A DNA stretch of 5,474 bases, taken from the NCBI GenBank assembly GCA_905234205.1, contig CAJOGG010000106.1, positions 1-5,474 on the forward strand, given 5' to 3'. Every line of letters starts with the position of its first letter. Position 1 is the first letter of the stretch. A program made the position numbers and the translations under genes. Below are positions 1 to 5,474 of the stretch, in pieces. The notes under the pieces are model-generated. The model ran no database searches, was not told where the DNA came from, and was given only the letters and a program-made list of their open reading frames with translations. This DNA is from an uncultured Synergistales bacterium. GTDB lineage: Bacteria; Synergistota; Synergistia; Synergistales; Aminobacteriaceae.

Positions 1-499
1 AGTTGGCACGAGTCCAGGAGCTAGTGAACGAGTCGAAATAGATACAAGACACGTGGCATACACGTTGAACTCGTATTTACGTTCTGAGAATTTGACGCGC
101 GATATACAAGTCTCGATTAATCAACGTGGTGTCGCAGTCTCAATCAGCGATCAATTTTTGTTCTTGCCGGGCCGAGCGGATTTACGTCCTGAAGGTCAAA
201 GAGCTCTGTACAAGATTTCGGAATTGGTTCGTGACAGAGTGCCAGCAGCAGCAGTTGAAGGTCATACAGACTCGGGGATTCTTAACGGGGGAATTTATCG
301 GGATAACTGGGGATTAAGTTCAATGAGAGCGGCCGCCGTTGCAAGTTACATGGAGAGAGCGGGAGGTTTCGATCCCACGAAATTGCAAGCAGTTGGCTAC
401 AGTTCAGCACAGCCGATAGTCCCAAATGATACACCAGAACATAGAGCGTTAAATCGTCGCGTTGAGATCGTATTCTTGTCGCAATATCCAAAACGTTAA
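1..499 (+). CDS. motB: MotB, flagellar stator protein (3' part, OmpA-like peptidoglycan-binding domain)
   Basis: MotB pairs with MotA to form the proton- or ion-driven stator, and its periplasmic C-terminal domain anchors the stator to peptidoglycan. The frame is open from base 2 to the TAA at 497-499, giving 165 visible codons, so the gene begins upstream of the window. A GTG at 53 is in frame but is internal, because the upstream codons continue the domain's lead-in. The OmpA/MotB fold is clear: an RGVAVSI strand, then FLFLPGRADLRPEG, GHTDS at 260-274 (peptidoglycan-contacting Asp), NWGLSSMRA from 305, AVGYSSAQPI, and NRRVEIV from 452 with the conserved arginines. The C-terminus after NRRVEIV is short and natural-looking. 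The N-terminal transmembrane helix, its ion-binding Asp and the plug are outside the window. The visible part shows no frameshift. The downstream fliL and fliM support MotB over a general OmpA-family lipoprotein. Confidence 0.93.
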   Translation, partial: VGTSPGASERVEIDTRHVAYTLNSYLRSENLTRDIQVSINQRGVAVSISDQFLFLPGRADLRPEGQRALYKISELVRDRVPAAAVEGHTDSGILNGGIYRDNWGLSSMRAAAVASYMERAGGFDPTKLQAVGYSSAQPIVPNDTPEHRALNRRVEIVFLSQYPKR

Positions 500-506
500 G
501 GGAGGA
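496..506 (+). repeat. 11-bp direct repeat, left copy (motB stop plus HicB-like gene RBS)
   Basis: TTAAGGGAGGA occurs here and again, exactly, at 750-760. This copy contains the motB stop codon TAA (497-499) and a strong Shine-Dalgarno, GGAGG at 501-505, 10 nt before the ATG at 516. It sets the start of the HicB-like gene. The two copies lie 254 bp apart and bracket that gene. Part of the identity is expected because both are consensus ribosome sites, so common descent of the copies is only an inference. Confidence 0.6.
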
Positions 507-515
507 AGATTGATA

Positions 516-725
516 ATGAAATTTACAGCTTGTTACACGAAACTTGATGACGGCAAATATATGGGGAAGCTCCTTGACTGGAAAGGAGTAATTACTAATG
601 AAATGGCGGAACTTTACAAAGATGATGACAGGAAAATTCCCTATACACAACTAGTCGTTGAACCAATGTATGTATCAGTTGCTCCTGAATGTTTACAACA
701 GAATGTCTGCCAACGAAACTTGTAA
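516..725 (+). CDS. Small HicB-like protein (orphan, apparently internally shortened)
   Basis: This gene encodes 69 residues. The ATG at 516 is chosen because GGAGG at 501-505 precedes it; the in-frame ATG at 462 lies inside motB and has no such site. The N-terminus (MKFTACYTKLDDGKYMGKLL, then DWKGVIT) matches, from memory, the opening strands of HicB-family antitoxins of the MKFTACYTK...GYMGQL..WP.V.T type. The later EMAELYKDDDRKIP and VVEPMYVSV match the end of the family's helix and its last strand. Between VITN and EMAELY the usual stretch resembling TLEECREMLxDAL, about 15 residues, is missing with no loss of frame. HicB normally neutralises the HicA mRNA-cleaving toxin and represses its own operon. 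No hicA is visible on either side, and no DNA-binding C-terminal domain is present. The gene sits between motB and fliL on the same strand and should be co-transcribed with them. It may be a remnant, an orphan antitoxin or a repurposed small protein; its function here is unknown. Confidence 0.6.
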   Translation: MKFTACYTKLDDGKYMGKLLDWKGVITNEMAELYKDDDRKIPYTQLVVEPMYVSVAPECLQQNVCQRNL

Positions 726-749
726 AGACGCAGAACTGAAGCCTATATT

Positions 750-760
750 TTAAGGGAGGA
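750..760 (+). repeat. 11-bp direct repeat, right copy (fliL RBS)
   Basis: This is the second exact copy of TTAAGGGAGGA (first at 496-506). Its GGGAGG at 754-759 is the ribosome site of fliL, 11 nt before the ATG at 771, slightly longer than usual. The TAA inside it (751-753) ends only a 16-codon reading frame from the ATG at 703, so unlike the left copy it does not terminate a recognisable gene. Confidence 0.6.
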
Positions 761-770
761 TAACACATAA

Positions 771-1226
771 ATGAAACGCATATTAATTTTCGCAATAGTA
801 GGCCTCGTAATGTTCGGGGCAGGTTTTGGGGGAGGCTTGATTCTTGGCCGCACAATGGCTCCTAAAGACAACAACGAGATTGGCGCAGGTAGAGTTATTC
901 AAAATCCAGGTCCCATTGTCTCAATTGGTCAATTCACAAGCAACTTGGCCGGCGCAGGACGACATGTTATTGACTGTACCTTATCGCTTGAACTTGTTGA
1001 GAAGGACGGAGCTGCCGCACTTGTACAAATGCCAGGCTGGATGAACAGAATCCGCAGTGAAATATTCATGTTAATGAAAGATAGAGTATATGATGATTTA
1101 ACGAGTGCCGAGGGAGCGTTGCAATTAGCTGGAGATATTAAAAGATCGTTAAACAGAATGCTACCTGATGTTGGTGGAGAAGCCCCGATAGTAAATGTAT
1201 TATTCGAGAGCATGATATTGCAATAG
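771..1226 (+). CDS. fliL: FliL, flagellar basal body-associated membrane protein
   Basis: FliL is a single-pass inner-membrane protein that surrounds or stabilises the MotA/MotB stator and supports torque, especially under load. The product is 151 residues, normal for the family. Residues 4-26 form a hydrophobic helix rich in glycine (FGAGFGGG), followed by a linker and a periplasmic domain. The family signature is seen in IVSIGQFTSNLAGAGRHVIDCTLSLEL (quoted in part: GQFTSNLAGAGRH at 53-65), in the central helix IRSEIFMLMKDRVYDDL, and in the end VNVLFESMILQ, the usual FliL C-terminal strand. The start is fixed by an in-frame TAA directly before the ATG (768-770) and by GGGAGG at 754-759. fliM follows after 12 nt, and its ribosome site overlaps the fliL stop codon, which suggests coupled translation. 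No anomaly is seen. Confidence 0.93.
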   Translation: MKRILIFAIVGLVMFGAGFGGGLILGRTMAPKDNNEIGAGRVIQNPGPIVSIGQFTSNLAGAGRHVIDCTLSLELVEKDGAAALVQMPGWMNRIRSEIFMLMKDRVYDDLTSAEGALQLAGDIKRSLNRMLPDVGGEAPIVNVLFESMILQ

Positions 1227-1238
1227 AGGCCTTGAACA

Positions 1239-2285
1239 ATGCCTGATGTATTATCACAAGATGCTATTGATGCTTTAATGAAATCAATCTCGAGCGGTGC
1301 CAACATCGACGAGATAGCAGCTAAAGCCGACGAGTACGCAAAGCTCAAGATTTATGATTTCAAGCGTCCCGATAAGTTCAGCAAGGACCAGTTACGTGCA
1401 ATCCAGATGATCCACGAATCATTTGCCCGTCAAATGACTACGGTATTATCGACTCTCATTCGCTCTATAGTTTCATCTGAGATAGCTTCAGTTGAACAAT
1501 TAGCTTACGAAGAATTTGTGAATTACATGGTACAGCCAACGGTTATAGGTTTAATCGAAATGCACCCGTTTGAAGGCAGTATGCTCATGGAAATTAACCC
1601 GGCCTTGGTCTTCACGATTATTGACAGAATGCTTGGAGGACGAGGAACTTTTACCGGCACTGTTCGCGAACTCACTGACATTGAGAAAACTGTAATTGAA
1701 CGTGTGATCATGCGTATACTAGAATTGCTTGAAGACAGTTGGAGCACTGTTGTAGACGTTCGATTTAGATTCGAGAGCATGGAGAGCAACCCGTTCTTTG
1801 TGCAAATTTGTTCACCTAGCGATATGGTGTTAGTCGTAATCATGAAGGTACGAGTTTCAGAAGCTGAAGGCATGGTTAGCTTGTGTTTCCCGTACTTTTT
1901 GATTGAGCCGATTATGGACAGGCTTTCGAGTCAGCAATGGTTCGCCTCAACGAGTCATAAGGGCGACGCAGAGATTAAAGGCTGGCTGAATAATTCCATG
2001 ATGCAGGTGAAAATGCCTCTTGCTATGGAACTTGGCCACACTGTCTTATCACTCAATGACGTTTATGCGCTTCAACCTGGTGATGTTATCAAACTTGACG
2101 AGCTCAAAGACTCAGAGATAGACGTAAGAGTCGGTAATCAGGTTAGATTCAAAGCGCGTCCTGGAACTCTTAACGGTCACATGGCTGTAGAACTTACAAA
2201 AGTTTTGACACAGGAAATACCAATGTTACAAGCTGACAATAATAAAGAAAACTCAGAGAAAGGAGAGAAAACTCGTGGGAGATGA
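1239..2285 (+). CDS. fliM: FliM, flagellar motor switch protein
   Basis: FliM is the middle part of the cytoplasmic C-ring. It binds phosphorylated CheY at its N-terminus, contacts FliG through its middle domain, and joins FliN/FliY through its C-terminal SpoA domain. The product is 348 residues, close to the usual 320-350. The CheY-P binding peptide VLSQDAIDALM is at residues 4-14. The CheC-like middle domain spans roughly 40-230, with the GGRG loop at 133-136 (FliG contact), VRELTDIEKTVIERV after it, and NPFFVQICSPSDMVLVV at 184-200. The SpoA domain is about 255-325, including LNDVYALQPGDVIKL. A charged, probably disordered tail (331-348) is encoded partly over the start of fliY. AGAGG at 1225-1229, overlapping the fliL stop, is the ribosome site, 9 nt before the ATG. 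The gene overlaps fliY by 11 nt. All expected domains are present and the reading frame is intact. Confidence 0.96.
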   Translation: MPDVLSQDAIDALMKSISSGANIDEIAAKADEYAKLKIYDFKRPDKFSKDQLRAIQMIHESFARQMTTVLSTLIRSIVSSEIASVEQLAYEEFVNYMVQPTVIGLIEMHPFEGSMLMEINPALVFTIIDRMLGGRGTFTGTVRELTDIEKTVIERVIMRILELLEDSWSTVVDVRFRFESMESNPFFVQICSPSDMVLVVIMKVRVSEAEGMVSLCFPYFLIEPIMDRLSSQQWFASTSHKGDAEIKGWLNNSMMQVKMPLAMELGHTVLSLNDVYALQPGDVIKLDELKDSEIDVRVGNQVRFKARPGTLNGHMAVELTKVLTQEIPMLQADNNKENSEKGEKTRGR

Positions 2286-3330
2286 TTTGTTAAGCCCTGA
2301 TGAAATTAACGCGCTATTATCAGGTGGTGGAGATTTTGGTGACGTTGACGAAGTTTCAAGCCAGGACGCCGAACAATTAGCAAAGGTTGCCGATACATTC
2401 GCAAATTCCGAGAACAGCGTTATAAACATGTTGGCCGGCAAAAATGTTACAACTAACGTCGGCAGCACAGAAATATTAACTCAAGACGAATTTAGCGCAA
2501 AGTTTTCGGAGATACCGTTCTTATTCTCAAGCACTTTCGGAGGCATGGACGATTTACCGTTGGCACTCGTGGTGGATCAAAAGGGTGCTTTAATGCTTGC
2601 GGATTTCATGATGGGCGGAACTGGAGCCGAGGTCCCTGAACCTAGCGATATGTATTGGGGAGCTGCACAAGAAGGTTTGAGCCAAGTTGTTGGCAGTGCG
2701 TTTACGAGTTTGAGCGCTATGTTAGCTGGAAGAAGACTAATGCCGGAAAACACGAGCTCAGCTTTGGGGGAAGAAGGTTGGAGGGCGTTTTCACTTGAAC
2801 CAGCCGACAAAAAAATCTGGGCAACTCCTGTAAGCGTAACTATAGAAGGCTTAAAGCCATTTAACATATGGACATGTTTGACACTTGATAATGCTTTAAC
2901 GATTGCAGGCTATATGCGTGACGCACTTGAAGGCAAGAAGCCTCAACCTCAAGCATCGAATAATAATCCCATGGGAGGTGGAGGAGCAATGGGAGGAGGA
3001 AGACCCGCAGGCCCGGCAGTTGACGTAAGACCAGCAGCATTTCAACCATTAGGAGGTGGCGGAGGTGGTGGCGCGCCGAGTCCAATAGACTTAATCGCCG
3101 ATATTCCTGTACGTGTTACTGTTGAGCTAGGCAAAGCTAGAAAGAGTGTATCGGAGATTTTAGCATTAACCGCTGGAGCCGTCGTTGAACTTGACAAAAT
3201 GGCAGGAGAGCCTGTTGACATTCTTGTAAACGGAAAATTAATAGCTCATGGTGAAGTTGTAGTAATCGACGAAAATTTTGGTGTGCGTATCACGGACATA
3301 GTAGCAGGAGCAGCTAGAGCAGCCTCGTAA
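2275..3330 (+). CDS. fliY: FliY, flagellar motor switch protein with C-terminal FliN domain
   Basis: FliY is a C-ring protein that replaces or supplements FliN; in Bacillus and Thermotoga it also dephosphorylates CheY-P. The start is GTG at 2275 with AGGAG at 2261-2265, inside the end of fliM. The product is 351 residues. Residues 5-15 (LLSPDEINALL) resemble the FliM/FliY CheY-P binding peptide. Residues about 30-220 are a CheC-like domain. A linker at 223-270 is rich in Pro, Asn and Gly with two poly-glycine runs. Residues 271-345 are a full FliN/SpoA domain (IDLIADIPVRVTVELGKA through VRITDIV). The CheC active-site pattern [D/S]xxxExxN appears altered: at the second site I read G129, E133 and S136 in place of Ser/Asp, Glu and Asn, and the first site around residues 36-48 has no Glu-x-x-Asn. 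It may therefore be structural only. An internal start at 2989 may yield a free FliN-like protein. It is the last gene of the operon, before the terminator at 3361-3395. Confidence 0.92.
   Translation: MGDDLLSPDEINALLSGGGDFGDVDEVSSQDAEQLAKVADTFANSENSVINMLAGKNVTTNVGSTEILTQDEFSAKFSEIPFLFSSTFGGMDDLPLALVVDQKGALMLADFMMGGTGAEVPEPSDMYWGAAQEGLSQVVGSAFTSLSAMLAGRRLMPENTSSALGEEGWRAFSLEPADKKIWATPVSVTIEGLKPFNIWTCLTLDNALTIAGYMRDALEGKKPQPQASNNNPMGGGGAMGGGRPAGPAVDVRPAAFQPLGGGGGGGAPSPIDLIADIPVRVTVELGKARKSVSEILALTAGAVVELDKMAGEPVDILVNGKLIAHGEVVVIDENFGVRITDIVAGAARAAS
2974..2991 (+). promoter_or_regulatory. Candidate internal ribosome site and start codon within fliY (FliN-like product)
   Basis: GGAGGTG at 2974-2980 matches the 3' end of 16S rRNA very well and lies 8 nt before ATG 2989-2991, which is in frame with fliY (Met239). 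Starting here would give 113 residues: a short Gly/Pro-rich lead-in plus the entire FliN/SpoA domain, close to the size of stand-alone FliN. Internal starts giving a free SpoA domain are established in the related type III secretion proteins SpaO and YscQ. The caution is that glycine codons GGA and GGT produce Shine-Dalgarno-like runs by themselves; a second run at about 3051-3071 has the same look but no in-frame ATG, GTG or TTG close behind it. No use of this site has been shown. Confidence 0.4.
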
Positions 3331-3360
3331 GTAATTTCAGTAATGCATCATAGACACTTG

Positions 3361-3395
3361 CGGCCTCTTCGGAAAAATTCGAGGAGGTCGTTTTT
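3361..3395 (+). terminator. Rho-independent terminator after fliY
   Basis: Arm CGGCCTCTTCG (3361-3371) pairs with CGAGGAGGTCG (3380-3390) as an 11-bp stem with two G-U wobbles, an 8-nt loop (GAAAAATT) and a run of five T (3391-3395) directly after the stem. It begins 30 nt after the fliY stop. The T run is on the + strand side only, so it acts on rightward transcription. It should end the motor operon and separate it from gyrA. Confidence 0.88.
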
Positions 3396-3408
3396 ATTGC
3401 TGTATTCA

Positions 3409-3417
3409 TGCTAAAAT
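3409..3417 (+). promoter_or_regulatory. Candidate extended -10 promoter for gyrA
   Basis: TGCTAAAAT is a TGn-extended -10 element with 5 of 6 matches to TATAAT (TAAAAT at 3412-3417). It lies just after the terminator and about 50 nt before the gyrA start, where a promoter is needed if the terminator is efficient. No good -35 hexamer sits 17 nt upstream; that position falls in the terminator's T run. Extended -10 promoters can work without one. The predicted start of transcription is near 3424, giving a leader of about 40 nt. The call rests on one short motif and its position. Confidence 0.4.
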
Positions 3418-3441
3418 TACGTGTTTGTAGCAAAAATATCG

Positions 3442-3448
3442 AAAGGAG
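3442..3448 (+). promoter_or_regulatory. gyrA ribosome binding site with long spacing
   Basis: AAAGGAG is the only clear Shine-Dalgarno before gyrA, but 15 nt separate it from the ATG at 3464, compared with 9-11 nt for the other genes here. No ATG, GTG or TTG in the gyrA frame lies between the site and 3464, and the next in-frame ATG (codon 38) is inside the conserved [13 protein letters not shown] block, so 3464 remains the best start. Confidence 0.6.
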
Positions 3449-3463
3449 AAACGATTTATACTT

Positions 3464-5474
3464 ATGCCAGAAGAATTATCAAGCGAGAATCTTAACACGA
3501 CTCCACAAACAACAGACCGAATATTAGCGTTGCCGCTTGTGAATGAGATAAAAACCAGTTACCTAAATTATGCTATGAGCGTCATAATCGGCAGAGCTTT
3601 ACCCGATGCTAGAGATGGCCTTAAACCTGTTCAACGCAGAGTGCTTTACGCAATGTCGGAGCTTGGCCTCAAACATAATACAGCTTACAAAAAATCTGCC
3701 CGTATCGTCGGCGAAACTATGGGTAAGTATCACCCTCACGGAGATAGCGCGATTTATGACACTATGGTGAGGCTTGCACAAAACTGGAATTTGCGTTATC
3801 CATTAGTTGATGGTCAAGGAAATTTTGGCTCAGTTGATGGTGATAGCCCCGCGGCCATGCGTTACACTGAAGCTAGATTGAGTTGGCTTGGTGAGTTGAT
3901 GCTCGCGAACATAGACGAAGATACTATAGATTGGGGAAAAAATTTCGACGAGTCCCTCAAAGAACCCTTAACCCTCCCTTCAGTTCTGCCTAACCTGCTT
4001 GTGAATGGCTCAACGGGTATAGCTGTAGGTATGGCTACGAACGTCCCCCCGCATAATTTAGGAGAGGTCGCAAACGTTTTATGCTGGTTGATTGAGAACG
4101 AGATCGAGCCCGAAGACGCAGATATTAGAGACATATTACGATTTATGCCTGGCCCTGATTTCCCAACAGGTGGAGAAATTTTGGGCAACTCTGGAATCCT
4201 TGAAGCCTACACGACTGGACGAGGGAAAATATTAATTCGCGGTAAAATGCACGTAGAAGAGTCAAAGCGTGGTCGTAAAAGCGTCGTTATCACAGAAATT
4301 CCTTATGCCGTGAATAAATCTTTGTTGCTTGAAACAATGGTTCAGGCCGTTCAGGATAAAGACGTTGAGGGAGTTTCGGAAATGCGCGACGAGTCTGACA
4401 GGGACGGACTTAGAATCGTTGTTGAAGTTGCACGAGATTATGACCCGGAATTAATCATACGTCAGTTGTACAAGCACACTCAATTACAAACTACGTTCGG
4501 AGTTATAAATCTTGCACTCGTTGACAAGCACCCCGAGATTCTCACGATTAAGCAGTTGCTGGAAATTTATCTGAATTATCGTCGTGAAGTTGTCAGACGC
4601 AGAACCGAACACAGGCTCAAACAAGCTCAAGCTCGTGAACACGTAATTGAAGGTTTGAAGAAAGCTCTTGAGAATATAGAGTCAGTAATCAAGATTATAC
4701 GTTCAAATAATTCGGCAGCCGAGGCAAAGTCAGCTCTACAATCAGAATTAGCCTTTACAGAAGTTCAGGCACAAGCGATTCTTGACATGAGGTTACAGCG
4801 ATTGACAGGGCTTGAACGCAACAGACTCGACGAGGAACAGAATAAACTTTTAGGCGATATAGCGTCGTACAATCACATTTTGAGCGAAAAGAAAACTCTT
4901 GATGAAGTTATAAGCGCAGAGTTAAAGGACTTGGCCGGAAGGTTTGGAGATAAGAGACGTACACAGATAGTTGAAGAATATCAGGAAGTAACAAGGGAAG
5001 ATTTCATTGCTGAAGAGGATATCGTTATCACACTCTCAAAAGATGGCTTAATCAAGCGTCAACCGTTGGAATTTTACAAGACTCAATCTAAAGGCGGCAA
5101 AGGTAGACGGGGCGCAGTTATTCACGAGGACGATAGCATAGAGATTTTGTGCGTAACTCATACTCATAAAAATTTATACTTCTTTACGAACTTGGGAAGG
5201 ATTATGTCGCTTAAGGGCTTTGAGATTCCTGAAACTCACACCGGAAAAGGCAAACCTGTTTCAAAATTATTGCCCTTGCTTGAGAATGAACGCATAGTTA
5301 ATATTGCTGGCGATGATGCTAAGGGTTGGAAGTATGCTTTCTTCATCACTAAATACGGCCAAGCTAAGAGAGTCGACGCTGAAGAACTGAAATATACAAA
5401 CAGAGCCAAAATCGTTATGAAAATAATGGACGGCGACGAGATAGCACAAGTCAGATTAACGAACGGGAACAATG
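3464..5474 (+). CDS. gyrA: DNA gyrase subunit A (5' part, runs off the right edge)
   Basis: GyrA is the DNA-cutting and rejoining subunit of the A2B2 gyrase that adds negative supercoils using ATP bound by GyrB. The window holds 670 codons, about four fifths of a typical 800-900 residue protein, with no stop before the edge. The N-terminus has [20 protein letters not shown] at 32-51. The winged-helix and quinolone region follows: [20 protein letters not shown] at 76-95, then AIYDT, with Ser95 and Asp99 matching E. coli Ser83 and Asp87, the quinolone-sensitive forms. The catalytic tyrosine is Tyr134 in AAMRYTEAR, matching E. coli Tyr122. [17 protein letters not shown] and the tower and coiled-coil region follow; [14 protein letters not shown] is the usual end of the coiled-coil segment. 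The GyrA box is QSKGGKG at 541-547, in the first part of the C-terminal beta-pinwheel, which favours GyrA over ParC. It has its own likely promoter and is separated from the flagellar operon by a terminator. Confidence 0.96.
   Translation, partial: MPEELSSENLNTTPQTTDRILALPLVNEIKTSYLNYAMSVIIGRALPDARDGLKPVQRRVLYAMSELGLKHNTAYKKSARIVGETMGKYHPHGDSAIYDTMVRLAQNWNLRYPLVDGQGNFGSVDGDSPAAMRYTEARLSWLGELMLANIDEDTIDWGKNFDESLKEPLTLPSVLPNLLVNGSTGIAVGMATNVPPHNLGEVANVLCWLIENEIEPEDADIRDILRFMPGPDFPTGGEILGNSGILEAYTTGRGKILIRGKMHVEESKRGRKSVVITEIPYAVNKSLLLETMVQAVQDKDVEGVSEMRDESDRDGLRIVVEVARDYDPELIIRQLYKHTQLQTTFGVINLALVDKHPEILTIKQLLEIYLNYRREVVRRRTEHRLKQAQAREHVIEGLKKALENIESVIKIIRSNNSAAEAKSALQSELAFTEVQAQAILDMRLQRLTGLERNRLDEEQNKLLGDIASYNHILSEKKTLDEVISAELKDLAGRFGDKRRTQIVEEYQEVTREDFIAEEDIVITLSKDGLIKRQPLEFYKTQSKGGKGRRGAVIHEDDSIEILCVTHTHKNLYFFTNLGRIMSLKGFEIPETHTGKGKPVSKLLPLLENERIVNIAGDDAKGWKYAFFITKYGQAKRVDAEELKYTNRAKIVMKIMDGDEIAQVRLTNGNN

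Noticed and set aside
53..55. GTG at 53 as the start of a short OmpA-domain gene
   Set aside because: The same frame is open to the left edge and its upstream codons look like MotB lead-in sequence. No convincing ribosome site precedes the GTG, so this is internal to a partial motB.
720..749. Possible promoter TTGTAA-18 nt-TATATT before fliL
   Set aside because: Transcription would begin at about 756, inside the fliL ribosome site, leaving a poorly translated message. The -35 match is only 4 of 6, and fliL is more simply read from the upstream operon.
703..753. 16-residue frame ending in the TAA of the right repeat
   Set aside because: It has no ribosome site and no recognisable product, and it overlaps the end of the HicB-like gene. 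The possibility that it is a frameshifted tail of that gene could not be supported.
929..1348. Minus-strand 139-codon frame across fliL and fliM
   Set aside because: It lies entirely opposite two intact, well-conserved genes, and its Ser/Ile-rich translation has no family features. The other minus-strand frames (for example 282-650, 1523-1873, 3862-4188) are likewise shadows.
2971..3071. Short tandem DNA repeats in the GGA/GGT-rich part of fliY as a mobile or CRISPR-like element
   Set aside because: The near-repeats are in frame, irregular, and explained by poly-glycine linker coding between two domains.
3464..5474. ParC (topoisomerase IV subunit A) instead of GyrA
   Set aside because: The GyrA box QSKGGKG is present in the C-terminal domain, and the N-terminal region follows GyrA closely. 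ParC normally lacks an intact box.

Overview
The window reads as one flagellar motor operon followed by the start of a DNA gyrase gene, all on the + strand. In order it holds the 3' part of motB, a small HicB-like gene, fliL, fliM and fliY (a FliM/CheC-FliN-type switch protein), then a strong intrinsic terminator, a short promoter region, and gyrA running off the right edge. The DNA is moderately AT-rich by eye, has clear Shine-Dalgarno sites, and is tightly packed: fliL and fliM are 12 nt apart, and fliM and fliY overlap by 11 nt.

The order motB-fliL-fliM-fliY, with a FliY rather than a stand-alone FliN, is found in Synergistota, spirochaetes, Thermotogota and Firmicutes. The GyrA N-terminus and the overall gene style made me think of a low-GC Synergistota bacterium, perhaps host-associated. 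That is an impression from memory, not a demonstrated placement.

Region by region: (1-499) the peptidoglycan-anchoring domain of the stator protein MotB. (500-770) a 69-residue HicB-like gene inside the motor operon, bounded by an exact 11-bp direct repeat, with no HicA partner visible and a fold that seems to lack about 15 residues. (771-3330) FliL (stator-associated membrane protein), FliM and FliY (C-ring switch proteins). MotB and FliL act at the membrane and wall around the motor, and FliM and FliY make the rotor switch that receives CheY-P. (3331-3463) a terminator that closes the flagellar operon, then a candidate extended -10 promoter and a ribosome site for gyrA. (3464-5474) the first 670 codons of gyrase subunit A, with its catalytic tyrosine and GyrA box.

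Three points deserve a second look. First, a near-ideal internal ribosome site and in-frame ATG in the glycine-rich linker of fliY would make a 113-residue, FliN-sized protein from the same gene. Second, the CheC-type phosphatase residues of this FliY look lost at both sites. Third, the HicB-like cassette is flanked by direct repeats whose recombination would restore a clean motB-fliL junction. The genes that often follow fliY in such operons (cheY, fliP and others) are absent here, because gyrA comes next.
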